Shown here: piece after piece, positions 42,804 to 54,746 of the stretch
Position numbering within the stretch: the stretch's first letter is position 1
How the letters are laid out: each line of letters begins with the position of its first letter
Assembly (NCBI GenBank): GCA_032622095.1
Contig: CP136068.1
Span: 184,206,796 to 184,270,795 of the forward strand
Length of the DNA: 64,000 nt
Direction: 5' to 3'
DNA from: Siphonodentalium dalli
Lineage: Eukaryota; Mollusca; Scaphopoda; Gadilida; Siphonodentaliidae
Notes under the pieces: model-generated
Databases searched by the model: none
Told to the model about the DNA's origin: nothing
Seen by the model: only the letters and a program-made list of their open reading frames with translations
Made by a program: the position numbers and the translations under genes

Positions 42804-44806
42804 TTGGCGACGAGGATGGACCTGAGAGCGAACGGTTTCGAGACGAGCAAAAAGAGTCCGACAGTCTTGCGATCAAAAAGCTGAGGTTAATTGACGACTA
42901 TGTGGATAGGGGCTTGTGTGGAATTAACGTAACATCCACATTTATCAAACTACAGCGTGAGAGGGGGAAAGTTGAAGAGGAATGGAACAAATCCAACAAG
43001 AAGTTTGAAAGCCTTTGCTTTGCTATTAGATACAGATTTATGCGTTACCAGGTAGTCAGGAACTTAAGTAACAATATCAGACTCATGCTTCAATTAAGGA
43101 ATAAGGAAGAACAAAAGTGGAGGGACATACATTCCAAAATACTGTTGTTCTACAAACAGATTTCCAGTATGGAAAATCATTACCCCTTAGTCGGGTATTG
43201 TGATAATTCCATCGAATCGCCCACATTGAAACCCACTTGCCATGAAACCCCTGTTAAAGGTATCCGCCTCTCATCCGAAAGTGATTCTCCACAGAAGATG
43301 GTAACCAAAACGGTCGCTATGGACACCCAATCGTGGACGATAACCACTGACTCGACACATGGGCATGGGAGAGCGAGGGGAAGTCCAATTGATGTAGATA
43401 GGGAAGAGGTGGCTGACAACAATAAAGCCTCACAAACTTCTTCGGCGCAGAGAGATCCTCCCCGTCTTGATTCCCGAGACCTTGAGGTTCCAGTATCGCC
43501 CTCAGAAGAGATGTCTTCCAAGTCTTTGATACAGAGAAATCATCCCCGTCTCGATTTCCGAGATTATGATGTTCCAGTATCGCCCTCAGAAGAAATGTCG
43601 TCCAAGTCTTCAATGCAGATAGATCCTCCCCGTCTTGACTACCCAGATCTTGAGGTTAAAGAGTCATTATCGTCTTTAGCTCAAATGGTAAGCCACGAAG
43701 AGCTACATTCTGATGAAGAAGCAGATGTGATTATCCCTGCGAATATCCTGGATGTTCACATGGTGCGAGCCAGAGATGTGAAAACGAAGATGGCATCCAG
43801 AATGGCCGCACATGACCAACCATTATGTACGAGTTCCATAGAGACCGACAGTGTTCCTGCATATCGCCATTCTAATCAAACGGTCAAAACATCAGAAGAC
43901 ACTATGGCAGAGCAAGTGGCCTACAACCAGCCAGCATCCAAACAATCTGGCTTACTTGTCAAAAAGTTGCCACGATGCAAATTATCAGAAAAGATGGCAT
44001 CCAAAACGGCAGTCCTGGACAATCGGCCGTCAACAATAGCCACCAAGTCGGCACATGGCAATAAGAGAGTAGCGGGCAGCCCAATTGAATTAGTTGGGGA
44101 AGAAGTAGCTGACAATAATATAGTCACAAAGCTCCAGGTCGGCAAAGTTTCCCGACAAACTTCTTCGGCGCAGAGTGATCCACCCTCAGAAGAATGGTTT
44201 CCCGAGTCTGCTTCAATGCACAGGGATTCTCCCCGTCTCGATTTCCGAGAGTTTGAGGTCCCAATATCGCCATTAGCAGAAACGGTGACATCCAGATCCG
44301 AGTTTCTCGATCCAACTTTGATGTTTTCCAGCTATGAGTTGAAGACTGAAGCTCCAACAACCACGAGTCTTCCTATTATGCCGACACCCGCTTTATCATT
44401 GGAGGTAAAGGATTCTGCGTCCGGGCCATTTTCCAACTGTGAACAACCAGGGACACTGGTACAGGAACTGACAACCTTGTCCGACAAACTGCTGAACGTA
44501 CAGTCTGAAATAGAAGACATGCAACTTCTGACACCAGAGGAGTATGCATTCTATGCAAGAAATGCAGTTCAGCATAAACCACTATCACCGGATGAGACAT
44601 ATATCAACCACGATGCCAACACAGGCTTCTTACAAGATGAAGAGTCGCCGATCTATGATATCAATCTAGAATGGGACGATAGCGTTTCTCTGGAGCTGAA
44701 TTCAATAGATTATTCAGAAGATGTAGAGGATGCAGTTCTGCTTCAGGCCAGGTGGAGACAGATGCGATCTGAGAGACGTCCAGATCCCTCTTCTCACACA
44801 GTTTGA
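42764..44806 (+). CDS. 680-codon ORF of unknown family, internally duplicated
   Basis: The start ATG at 42764 lies in 'aaaccatga' (A at -3) inside the left 208-bp repeat. The first 120 residues are charged and helix-prone ('IKLQRERGKVEEEWNKSNKK', 'QLRNKEEQKWRDIHSK'). The rest is low-complexity, acidic/serine-rich and probably disordered. A 28-residue motif 'PPRLD-RDLEVPVSPSEEM' recurs at about residues 232, 260, 288 and, alone, 489. A larger duplication pairs about 178-220 with 410-455 ('KMVTKT' to 'EEVADNN' versus 'KMASKT' to 'EEVADNN'). No enzyme, zinc-finger or Gag-type signature was recognised. Sequence here is visibly GC-richer than its flanks. Intronless over 2 kb, so it may be a retrocopy, an element gene or one long exon. 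Function unknown. Confidence 0.6.
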   Translation: MMLNLNTMSCFGFIGDEDGPESERFRDEQKESDSLAIKKLRLIDDYVDRGLCGINVTSTFIKLQRERGKVEEEWNKSNKKFESLCFAIRYRFMRYQVVRNLSNNIRLMLQLRNKEEQKWRDIHSKILLFYKQISSMENHYPLVGYCDNSIESPTLKPTCHETPVKGIRLSSESDSPQKMVTKTVAMDTQSWTITTDSTHGHGRARGSPIDVDREEVADNNKASQTSSAQRDPPRLDSRDLEVPVSPSEEMSSKSLIQRNHPRLDFRDYDVPVSPSEEMSSKSSMQIDPPRLDYPDLEVKESLSSLAQMVSHEELHSDEEADVIIPANILDVHMVRARDVKTKMASRMAAHDQPLCTSSIETDSVPAYRHSNQTVKTSEDTMAEQVAYNQPASKQSGLLVKKLPRCKLSEKMASKTAVLDNRPSTIATKSAHGNKRVAGSPIELVGEEVADNNIVTKLQVGKVSRQTSSAQSDPPSEEWFPESASMHRDSPRLDFREFEVPISPLAETVTSRSEFLDPTLMFSSYELKTEAPTTTSLPIMPTPALSLEVKDSASGPFSNCEQPGTLVQELTTLSDKLLNVQSEIEDMQLLTPEEYAFYARNAVQHKPLSPDETYINHDANTGFLQDEESPIYDINLEWDDSVSLELNSIDYSEDVEDAVLLQARWRQMRSERRPDPSSHTV

Positions 44807-46597
44807 TTCTTTGACATCCGATGGCGATACATCCTTCATTGAATTCGAGAAAATTGGCTTTGACTCTACCATATATTCGATCACATCAGGCTTCTGTGAT
44901 GCTGATTCGGCGGTCCTGGAAACATCCGCTAACATCTCAGATGCTGTTCAAACAGTTCTGGAGTCGCCCGCTAATGTCTCAGATGCTGTATCAACAGTTC
45001 TAAGACCGGTTTCCTTTGACTCTTCTGATGAAAATGTGGGTCATATGAACAAGGCGACGCTCTTCGACAATGAATCACCAGAGCAAAATATGAAGCATCT
45101 CGCAACCACGAGTTATGTGTTGTCACCAATACTATATGATCATGACCAGCCGAACCATAAGTTATGTAATGACAGTCCGGAAGAAAGTCGCTGTGCACGG
45201 CTAATATCAAATGGTCAACGCGAGAAGCCGTACCAGAATCACCATTCACCACATGATGAGCACCAAGACAGCGATGTGGTGAAGAAATATGTCCATTTGA
45301 GGCCTAACAGCAATGGAGATTTTGGTACAGAATCGCCCCAATTTGTGAGCAGTCCAGCAGGTGGGCCTACCTGTATATCCAAACAAAGTACAGGTTTCAT
45401 ACATTCAGCAGACCCAACATACAGGGAGAACACGAGCCAGAATCCAATGAATCATACCTGGCTCCGAAATAAAGCAGGTTCTCCAGATCAATGGCCTTGG
45501 GATCCTGGTGGCAAATGAGTCCGAATCAGACGTGGATCGCTAGTAGTAACTACAATGAAGAGATCCACAGCCATGGTCAGAGTATCATCAGACCCCATGG
45601 CAAACTATTAAGACCATTACTTGTCGCCAGAATGATGCGGGTTCCAGTATGGAAATGTATCTCCATGACTCACTGAACATAATCATATGCTTGTTCGCAA
45701 CGTTTAAATGATGTTCACAGTTAATGCAGCAATGAGTGAATCCAACATTGGGGTTGCGTTGTCGGTAATGGATATCGGGCCAGCTGATATACTACACCGA
45801 CATTGAACCACCATTTGTATGTTGTACTGAGAATGCCGGGCCCCGGTTTCTCTTTCACTCTGCATTGATGTACATATTCCACGAAGCATAACACGCAGAA
45901 CCCAGTCAATGGTTATCGGTCGAGTGGACCAAGAAGTGAATGTCAGCAGCTATTCACCATGGCCAGATTATACATAGTGCAGACCACCTCTACAATGTAT
46001 ATGCCTCTACAGAAGGAACTTACGCTAACTACAACAGGCGTTCCGGATCAAAAACTTAACTGGTCACCCAATGGAGCCAAGACATTGGGCGGTGTAAACA
46101 AGCTGGCCAGACAATCATTTGACCGATACAATGGCGAAGACATTACCAGATATGACAGAAAATGGTAGTTGGATGATACGAGATGCTGAGAAATTCCACT
46201 CTGCCAGCCATCCATATGACGGTGCCTTCCTCGACCAAGTTACAAGTGTTCGTCAGTCATCCGATGTTCAGGATCCAATGCGTCGACTACAAGACTCTGC
46301 AACCGAGCCCACGGAGGCCTATGACGTAACAGAAGTATTGTTGGAACTTGGACTGACTAATGATGATGGATGGACGAATTCTTCAACCCCCTCCAGCAGG
46401 GCCTTCTTTTCAAAGCTTGGGGGAATGTAGTGGTTTTAGGTCCCGAAGAGTACCGGTTATCCGGTACGAGTGCACCCGAGGATGTGACGTCACTCCCAGC
46501 TATCGAATATGACAGAACAGAACTGAATCCCGACAAGAACACACGTCTTTTGGCTGACATGTTGAATACCATTGATTGTGACTTATGTATAGAATAA
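44802..46597 (+). pseudogene. Downstream continuation in alternating frames (exons or decayed ORF)
   Basis: Coding-like segments follow one another: 44802-45518 (frame 0), 45491-45676 and 45959-46168 (frame of the main ORF), 46119-46430 (frame 0), and 46370-46597, which enters the right 208-bp repeat and ends 'LNTIDCDLCIE'. Content stays polar and serine/acid-rich. A 79-bp GT...AG interval (44723-44801, pyrimidine-rich 'ccctcttctcacacag') would join the 680-codon ORF to the next segment in frame, so short introns are possible. The donor 'gtagag' is weak, and simple frameshift decay explains the data equally well. Confidence 0.45.
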
Positions 46598-46640
46598 ACC
46601 ATGATGTTAAACCTGAATACAATGTCCTGTTTTGGTTTCA
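46433..46640 (+). repeat. 208-bp perfect direct repeat, right copy
   Basis: Identical with 42596-42803. Here the open segment continues from 46370 and ends at the same stop; the following 'aaaccatgatg' start runs into stops after 'tttcagtagttcgtg'. Confidence 0.9.
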
Positions 46641-47489
46641 GTAGTTCGTGTATTTAATGACATACGTGTACATTTAAATCTAATTAGCAATACTCGTTGA
46701 TTATTGTTAATGTAATTGTTAAAGCCACATGGTGGTTTGCGCTCCAGAATACACCTAATACTATTCGCATTAGAATTGTTCCCGGCATCGAAATAGGTCG
46801 ATAAATACATAATTGAAAATTAAATGAAAATTATGTGGTGTTCAATATGGCTTTGCTCACCATGCACATGCAGCTTTGTTCTCAGTTCTGCAAGATGGAA
46901 TTGTCCCCATATTTCCGTTTTCTCCCGATTGTATAGTTGCTCGGTTTATGTCTCCACGTGTTGCATAAATTTCTCAATGTGATCTGACGAAATACCTTCC
47001 ACATGCTAATGAGTCATTCATACAAGAGCATATAGTCGTCCCGTTTTCTCCGCAATGAACTGGTTACACTGACCGTAATTTATGCCCACTGATTAACGAC
47101 GACTGAGTTTGAGTTCATGCATGGCTTGGACAACTCATGGCGGTATCGGACCTTATACGACCACCGCTAGCCAGGCCAGGCCAAGTTGTATCTTTGTCTA
47201 ATGCTTAATGGTTTGGAGTCAACGTTTGCATGCATGTACTTGCACGACAAGATGCGACATACACACGTCTCTTGCACTATATTATCGAACTTGATTTTTC
47301 CAGAAATCTAGTGGTACTATACGCGAGATATGTGTATTTATTTTAGGTATAGCTATGGTTTAAGATAGATATTCCCCTGGATGTCGGCTGTTCGGTCAAA
47401 TAACAACTCGGCTCCACCTTGTGTAATAATTTGTTCCGAATACCAGACAGCTCGGGAAATATCCTATATTTAACCACGTCCATTGGGCT
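46641..47489. other. Unassigned stretch with repeat X copy 2
   Basis: 46718-46805 matches 29143-29233 ('ttaaagccacatgg', 'gcgctccagaatac', 'gcatcgaaataggtcgataa'). The rest shows no recognisable feature. Confidence 0.5.
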
Positions 47490-49080
47490 CCTGATATCAT
47501 GGCGATGATTATGTATAAATTTGGTGGTAATCGGCGACTAAAAATATTCTTATCAAATAGTGTCCACCTATCTCACCCAAATGGCACCAATGGGGTCTTT
47601 AAATCGCACGATTAGATTCCTCGTATCATGAAGAAAAATATGTATCAATTTGGTCGAAATCGACGATTTGTTTGGTTATCAAATTTGGTGCCCCTCTCCC
47701 CCTCCGTGCACCTCTGATTCGAACGGCGCCATAACATGGAGTTGTTTATGTACATTTATATGTTTGGTGAAAATCGGCGACAAAAATATTTCATAAGTTT
47801 TACTGCCCCTCTCCATTTTCTGCCGCTGACACCAACAGCGTCACTTTACAAACTTTTAACCACATCGTTATCTTCCTCGTATAAATTACAACAGTTAGAC
47901 CACTTTGGTGCCATCTAGCTATAGGCCATCTAGGCTCCGCGAAGTTATATAGACAGACATTCGCACATATATAGGCACCAAATGTGGTGTCTTTAACCCA
48001 CACGATTTGATTCATTGTATCATTTGAGAAAAACGTGTATGAATTTGGTGGCTAAACATATTTTTATCAGTTTTGGTGACCCTCTTCTCCCTATCTCTGA
48101 CTCAAGCGGCGAAACTGTTGACATCTTTAAACCACACAATTAGACCCATTATGAAGATGACTATATATATATAATTGGTGGAGATCGGCGACTAAACAAT
48201 TTATTATCAAATTGTTGTCTCTCACCCAAACGCAACAATGTGTCGAATTTAAACACACGATTAGATTGCTCGTATCACGGAGAAGAAAATGTATCAATTT
48301 GGTGGAAATTGGCGCTGAAAATATTAGTTATCATGCTCGCAATTTCATGTGTGTCCTTCTCATTTCACCCCTGGCTCGAACGGCCCCACGTTCGATAGCG
48401 CTAAACCACAATTAACCTCCTGGTACCATGGAGATGATTATGTATAAGTTTGGTGGCAATCGACGACTAAACAAATTATTATCAAATTTAGCATCCCCCC
48501 ATATCTCAATCTCATTAATACGGCACCAATTTGGCGTCTGTATGTTGCACTGGTGTAAATGTTTTCCATAGGCCTCAGTGCAAACGTTTTAGCTCAACTG
48601 TTTACAATATAATTCCCAGTTCGCTTTTAAATCTTGTTTTTCGTTACTAGTGTCAGAACCGTTTTATAGTAATGCCATATTTTAGACCATATATCACAAA
48701 ATTAAAACTTCACTACAAAGGGTTAATTCCTGTCCAATGGCTATTTTACCTATGTGAAATCATAGGGAAGAGGTGTGATGTATTGTTTATGCTATATATA
48801 CACACGGCTATTGACCAATCAGGGCCCAGTATCTATTTTATTCTCTCATCTGATCCGAACCATATTTAAACCAGTGTAACCTTTAAACAACACCATTATG
48901 TTCCTCATATCATGGAGATGATTATGTATAAGTTTGGTGGATACCGGCGACAAAAACATTTGGTGGCCCTCCCCTTTTCTGCCCCTGACTACAACATCGT
49001 CACTTTAGAAAATTATAACCCGCACTGTTATCTTCCTTGTAAAAAGTAACCTCTGCTAGACCCCTTTGGTTCCATCTAGA
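47490..49080. repeat. Diverged tandem repeat, unit about 130-150 bp, about eight copies
   Basis: 'atgtataa(a/g)tttggtgg' + 'aatcggcgactaaa' recurs near 47510, 47640, 47752, 48028, 48160, 48292, 48440 and 48922. Each is preceded by 'cacacgattagattcctcgt'-like wording and followed by 'ttatcaaatttggtgcccct'. 48550-48880 is a different, unassigned insert. Confidence 0.7.
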
Positions 49081-50523
49081 TGGACTCTGTGAATTTCTAT
49101 ACAATACAGACAGACAGACATACAGACATTCGCAAATATAGATATAGATTCACGTCGATATATGAATACGTGTAATAGACAAATTCTGGGGAGCTTGCGT
49201 TCAAAACAGCGCGATGGTTTCCGTTGATATCGACAATTATGTGCCATTATATGAATCGGGCTAAAATATAAAGATACAGGGGATGCAACCCAATGTGTGC
49301 CCCCTAAATACCGATTAAACAGCAGCTGCTTTGTGCAATCGATATTTCCATTGTTTATAGAGTTACCTACCGTTGATCACAATATTTCCATTATTTATAG
49401 AGTTACCTACCGTTGACCACATCGTGCAGAGGTTCATGTCGCTCGCAAAAAATGTTCTCTTGACAGCCCTGTGACGACTTACATGTGATGTGCATCAACC
49501 ACTGGTCCGCCTCTATAACTTCTTCAACTCAATACTTTCCGCCATTACTACCATTTATAATAATTGTTTAAACTGCATGAATTATCACCGAGGAGACGAC
49601 ATCTATGTATGAATCCCCCAATAATAACTCCATATATGTTATTAACAAAACCTTTTCTGTCCCATGAATGTGCACAACAATTTTCTTTATTGTTTTGATT
49701 AAAGTGACTTATAGGCCTTATTGGCCGGGTGTGTTCTTATTTTGTTACTCGACATTGTTATCACCTGTATGTGATATGTTTTATACACTATACACACATG
49801 TCACTATAATAAAACATTCGTTCGTTCGTTCGTTATATTATTGGGAAAAGAAATATGTTTACACCAATTCGTTTTACTTTTTGGACGCGATGTCAAATTT
49901 CACTTTAATAAGCCTTTCCGATTTAGTACATAACTCGGGTCGAGCTGTAGCCAGATGCCAACACTGGCAAACAGCCTATATATTTCGAGCATATACCCAA
50001 AGTAGAACAATCGTTGAACCTATTAAAGGCGTACTGTACACTAAATCCGACCATGTATTGGGCCATCTCCTATTATAATCAACATAATATATGCAACAAA
50101 TGAATGAATTTTTTAGGCTATAACCACACCGACTTTTTTCCATCCGATACAGGGGGAGGGGGGGTCGGAAAAAAATTACAGGATACAAGGACCGGGTGGG
50201 TGGGTGTCCCCGAGCCCGGAATGCAGATTTTTTCTGATTTCATGCAATTTGTTTTCCAAAATCATTCTAAGACAAATTACAGCTTCAAAATGAATTGAAA
50301 CAATCAGATTCATATAGTAGTGCATGCTGTAGCCTTATACAAGTGAGGGGGGCTCTATATTTAAAAAATTTCCCCACAATTTCTACCTTTAACAGTTGAA
50401 ACCATGGGGTGGGTCCGGTTTTGGTCGAGCAAAGAAATTGCAATGAACACACAAAAATCCATTCTCATCTTTTCTCATAGTTTATCATGGCTTTTTAAAC
50501 TTATTATACAAAGAGGATACCTG
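49081..50523. other. Unassigned flanks
   Basis: 'tttccattgtttatagagtt' + 'acctaccgttga' is duplicated at 49348-49420. 50140-50220 is G-rich with 'gggtgggtgtccccgagccc', wording related to 51766-51845. No gene recognised. Confidence 0.3.
49668..49835 (+). mobile_element. Possible LINE 3' end
   Basis: 'ataggccttattggccgggt', 'cacctgtatgtgatatgttt' and 'tcactataataaaaca' are followed by four tandem 'ttcg' units, the style of a LINE 3' untranslated region with a simple-repeat terminus. No protein remnant supports it. Confidence 0.35.
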
Positions 50524-50672
50524 CGTGTTTTGAGTGAATACCGGAAAGTATCTCATGAGTGGTCACAGTGAGATACTGGAATCATCACGAGTGGCCTTTA
50601 GGCCACGAGTGATGATTCCAGAATCTCACTGTGACCACGAATGAGGTAATTCCGGTATTCACTCAAAACACG
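50524..50672. mobile_element. 149-bp foldback with 73-bp arms
   Basis: The arm 50524-50596 ('cgtgttttgagtgaatacc' ... 'cgagtggcc') pairs with 50601-50672 at nearly 90 percent, leaving a 4-base loop 'ttta'. Shape fits a small foldback MITE. Confidence 0.8.
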
Positions 50673-52395
50673 AAGGTTTTCTTTTTATTATATGCGCTAT
50701 TTACTAAAATAGATCGAGGAATTAATTCAAAATCGAACTGATTCCGATTCATATCGGCAATACAATTTCTGCACAACAAACAGAGAGACCACGTGGTTCA
50801 ATAAAATACTATCGATAACTCAGAATACACACGCTTCAAATGTGCGTAATATGTCAAATAACTTTATTTAAAATATACCAACTTACTTGCTTGTGTACTA
50901 TTAGCAATATGGCATTGCATTTTTGTCACTTATTGACACAAAATCGTTATTTGAAGGCTTTTAAATTCTGAGGTGGGACAAATTGTATAGTGTAAACAAC
51001 AAACCGGAAGTTTACCTATAGTGCCATAACGCTTTAGCCAGAGTAGAATAAAAAGTGTTATCTCACTGTAGGTCGAAGCGGTGGGATATCAGTCAAGATA
51101 TTGAATAAACGATAAATACAGTGACCACGTGCATGGTCGAAGTACATGGTCGATGTCGATACATGACAACAGTGACTTAAGTCACATAATAACGTGTTGT
51201 TCACTGATTGGAGCATTAAAAGGCTCCAGATTCAATCTCAGAGCATCTAATTTTAAAAACATTCCGGGGAAGGCCCCCCTGACCCCTCCCGTACTCTCCC
51301 CTCATGCCTTCGGGAGATGCCTTCGGCATCTTCTGCTGAGATACTACTCGCCTCGACATTTTGTAGGAGAGCTACTCGCCACTCGCCTAGAATGATTTTA
51401 AAGGGAGCTCCTCATTGTTCACCTGTGATTTCCCCACATGGAGAGGACTGGAACTGTGTTTATTTAATCAAATTGATGGTGTTTTTACTTTACACGTGCA
51501 CATATTTTAACCTATTGCTAATAAGGGACACAACTATCCTGTTAAAGTGGGTAATTTACCTTTATAACCATAAATATTTGAGTTTTTAAAGGTTTTGTCA
51601 CTGGTTTTGTTGGCATATTTTTCAGCCATGTGCTTTGTTTGTTTATTTTTTGTGGGTGTTCTTGATCAGCGTTCTCTCAGTTCCGGTGCAGACACAACGA
51701 GAGACCCCTACCCTGCCAACAACACATTATTTAGTAGAATTTACCAGATTTTCATCAATTTTGGGGGTGGGTGTCCCAGACCTGGGTGGACAAAACTTAC
51801 GGTCCCGGTGGGTGTCCCAGACCTGGGTGGAAAACTTACGCTCCGATACTGTTTATATATCACATGAAACCCTTATATCATTAAAAAAACAATTACATAT
51901 TTCCTTATCTCTCACTAGTTACATATCACTTGGCATCGCCCTAAAATATAGCCGCGTCTTTACTTTGATTCAGGCGTATTAATACAATTTCGAAAAGAGG
52001 CGCATTACACCAACACCAGGATATATAAAGATATATATATATTAATGCAAAATGTTGCTTTGTTCATAAAAGTAAAATTCTCATCCAACTTCGTTGCACT
52101 AACGAAAACAGACACAAAACAAAGGCAAATTGGGGGAGTATATTTTCCATCGCTATAGCTCCAGACAACGCTGTAAATGTATGAATTTTGCAGTTTCTTT
52201 GCAGGATTTTGATTTGTTAAAAAGGCATAAAGCTCTAGTTTTTTTCATGTGATATACAAGATCTTCAACTCGTTATGTTGAGATATAAGATTTTATGAAA
52301 CTCGTTTCATTAATTTGATTCAAATTTATCAATCTCGTTTCATGAAATATCATATCCCAACATAACTCGTTACTCGTTAGAGATACTCTATATAA
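50673..52395. other. Unassigned stretch
   Basis: 51270-51400 is GC-rich with a small palindrome 'gatgccttcggcatc'. 51766-51845 holds two copies of 'ggtgggtgtcccagacctgg' + 'gtgga(c)aaaacttacg'. No gene recognised. Confidence 0.35.
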
Positions 52396-52855
52396 GTGAC
52401 CCGCCATATCAAATCCAGTCGTAAGTCGGGATTGTTTTACCCTATGCCAATGCATTCTCATATATATGCGAGTCGACCATAGGTCGCCTCGCATATATAA
52501 GAGAATACATTGGCCTAACAATTTTTTATCATTTTTTTAAATACATTTTTCTTACAATTTTTAGGACATAAAATAAAAAACATCCATTACCCTGCAGGGA
52601 GCCCCACACATATATAGACGCAAATAGAAGAGTGTCGTCTGCTCATGTTTGTCTGTGGCTCTGTATGGGTGAAATTATAAAATGGTTAAAGAATACAAGA
52701 AAAAATTATTAAAATTGTAAAAAATTGTTAGGCCAATGCATTCTCATATATATGCTATATAGGCGACCTATGGTCGACTCGCATATATAAGAGAATGCAT
52801 TGGCACAGGGTAAAAAAAATCCCGACTTACGACTGGATTTGATATGGCGGGTCAC
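52396..52855. mobile_element. Hairpin-TIR element, complete reference copy
   Basis: Outer TIR 'gtgacccgccatatcaaatc' + 'cagtcgtaagtcggga' is matched by its complement ending at 52855. Next inward on each side is a self-complementary hairpin of about 70 bp ('cattctcatatatatgcg' ... 'cgcatatataagagaat'; 52447-52515 and 52733-52803). The centre is an A/T-rich spacer with 'cctgcagggagccccacac' and 'gtctgtggctctgtatggg'. About 460 bp, noncoding. Partial copies at 5038-5296, 34635-34914, 35640-35947 and 55195-55810. Confidence 0.9.
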
Positions 52856-54019
52856 ATATGATATATCCCAAGTTCACTGACAGACCAATGTCCCGTAATT
52901 ATCATAATCTCACAGACCCATACCTGCCGAATAGTTTGTCTTGGTAAGAATGGACACGCCAGTGGTTCTAATGGGGATGCTTCGAATCATGTCTGTGAAA
53001 GGGAACATTTTCCGCTGAGTTTAGACATACATTTTGACAACTGGCCTGTTATTTTACCACGTCTTCTCTTCGCAAAAAGTAGAATTGAGTCTTTGTCAGA
53101 GCCGATCATATTTAGCATTCAGTTGTCAATATATTGAGGCATTCTGCCTCGCCTCCTGCCCCGCTTTCTGTTTCTCCTTCTCTTCGATTATTGGTCAGTT
53201 CATACTGGCCTTTTTTGACACATGTTGTAGCATTGCACTCGTCCTCGACAATTATAAGATGTATGATATGTAACTGACCAAAGTCTTAAATGTACTCAAT
53301 CCGATCAGACGGTCCCCATACCATCAATATACAACAACAACATTTCTTCAAAATACGTTTTGTTCAACAAAATATGGCCGTATTATCACTAAAGTATCAC
53401 GAAATTTGAGCGTATTGCCACTTGTTTTAGACTTATCCATCTTCATCCGCAATTTTGTCCGAGACCCTCTGTTTGACCACGTGTTTCTGGGCCACATATT
53501 ATTACACATCTCGAAAAATAACAAACTTCAAAAATCGATATCAGATCACTCTGAGTTTTAATGGGTGGGATCCTCGACTCGAATCAAATATTTTTACCCC
53601 CCCCCCCCCGAAGCCAAATAAATAGTAATTTAGGAGCATCTGATTGGATGGAGTACCTTTAAGATGGTATTTTTACTATTATGAACAAACTTCTCGAACG
53701 CATGTGTGCAGAAACACAGTCTTATCTCAAAGTCAACATTGTTGAACAGGTCTTGGTGAGTTTAGTGTAAACATATTTATTCCAATCATAATAACATATA
53801 CAATCACTTGACAAAAGCGTTTACAGAAATTGAATAGTATAGATGGTCGATTTATTGGAAATGGGATTAAACAACAAGCCCAAGGTCTTTTATTAAGTTT
53901 GCTCCCCTTTTGTTTCGCGCCCACTCTTCATTAAGTGTGGAGGGGGGTCGGACGGGAAGGAATGGGAATATTATAATAATAGTAATGATGATGTCGTGAG
54001 AAGCAGGGGAGATATATAT
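52856..54019. other. Unassigned stretch
   Basis: A C homopolymer of about 13 lies at 53598-53610. No convincing exon; several short frames have no recognisable domain. Confidence 0.3.
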
Positions 54020-54092
54020 ATATATTGCGAGAGATAGAGAGAGATATAGAGATAGACGGAGAGATAGGGAGAGCGAGAAAGAGAGAGAGATA

Positions 54093-54166
<74 letters not shown>

Positions 54167-54172
54167 GAGAGT
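54020..54172. repeat. (GA)n microsatellite with impure left part
   Basis: TA run, then 'gagagatagagagagatata' type sequence grading into a pure GA array ending 'gaggggga'. Confidence 0.95.
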
Positions 54173-54746
54173 TTGTCGATCCCTGTTGTTACTGGATCTT
54201 AATAATGTTGCGTTCATATCGTCGCCATCAGGAAAGGCTTCATTGGTTTGGGTTCTGACATGTCCATGTTTCCAGATGTCACCGCCGTGTGGGGGTGGGG
54301 TTGATGCTATAGAATCAATGGGTGAGTATCCTGACATCCGAGATGAACACTCTCGTTATCCCCCCCGAAAAACAATTCGGGGGACTATACAGTAATCACC
54401 CCGTTGTCATGTAGTCTGTCCCAGTTGGTAACCGGGTGATGATATCTTCAGTAATAATTATTTAAATTTTATGAAAGGCATATTGTCAAGAAGCATAAAT
54501 ATTTTCAAGTAGCATAAATATTTTCAAGTAGCATAAATGTTGCCAACTTTTATAAAGTCGCTTTCATTTAGACTGGCTTTAAGCCTTTAACAGCAAATTC
54601 GTCTTTTCTAAGTTCGGCTTTCTTTAATCGAGATCCAACCACGTTTTATATTTAGCGATGACAGACCTGGTTATTAATTTCAGTCGAGTCGCAGAGAAGG
54701 AATACATTACTGCAGCGTATATATATCGACGTTTATTCTCTCAGTT

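Noticed and set aside
42764-44806. Gag-like protein
   Set aside because: No CCHC zinc knuckle or recognisable capsid signature; only a helical N-terminus and a disordered tail.
42596-46640. Standard LTR retrotransposon
   Set aside because: No TG...CA ends, no recognised primer site, no protease, reverse transcriptase or integrase motif and no visible target duplication. Kept only as an open possibility.
49668-50078. 136-codon protein
   Set aside because: The first part overlaps a probable LINE 3' end with a ttcg simple repeat; the rest lacks any recognisable feature.
53867-54337. 156-codon Ser/Leu-rich frame
   Set aside because: Its bulk is the (GA)n microsatellite. The same reasoning removes the frames over 29696-29983.
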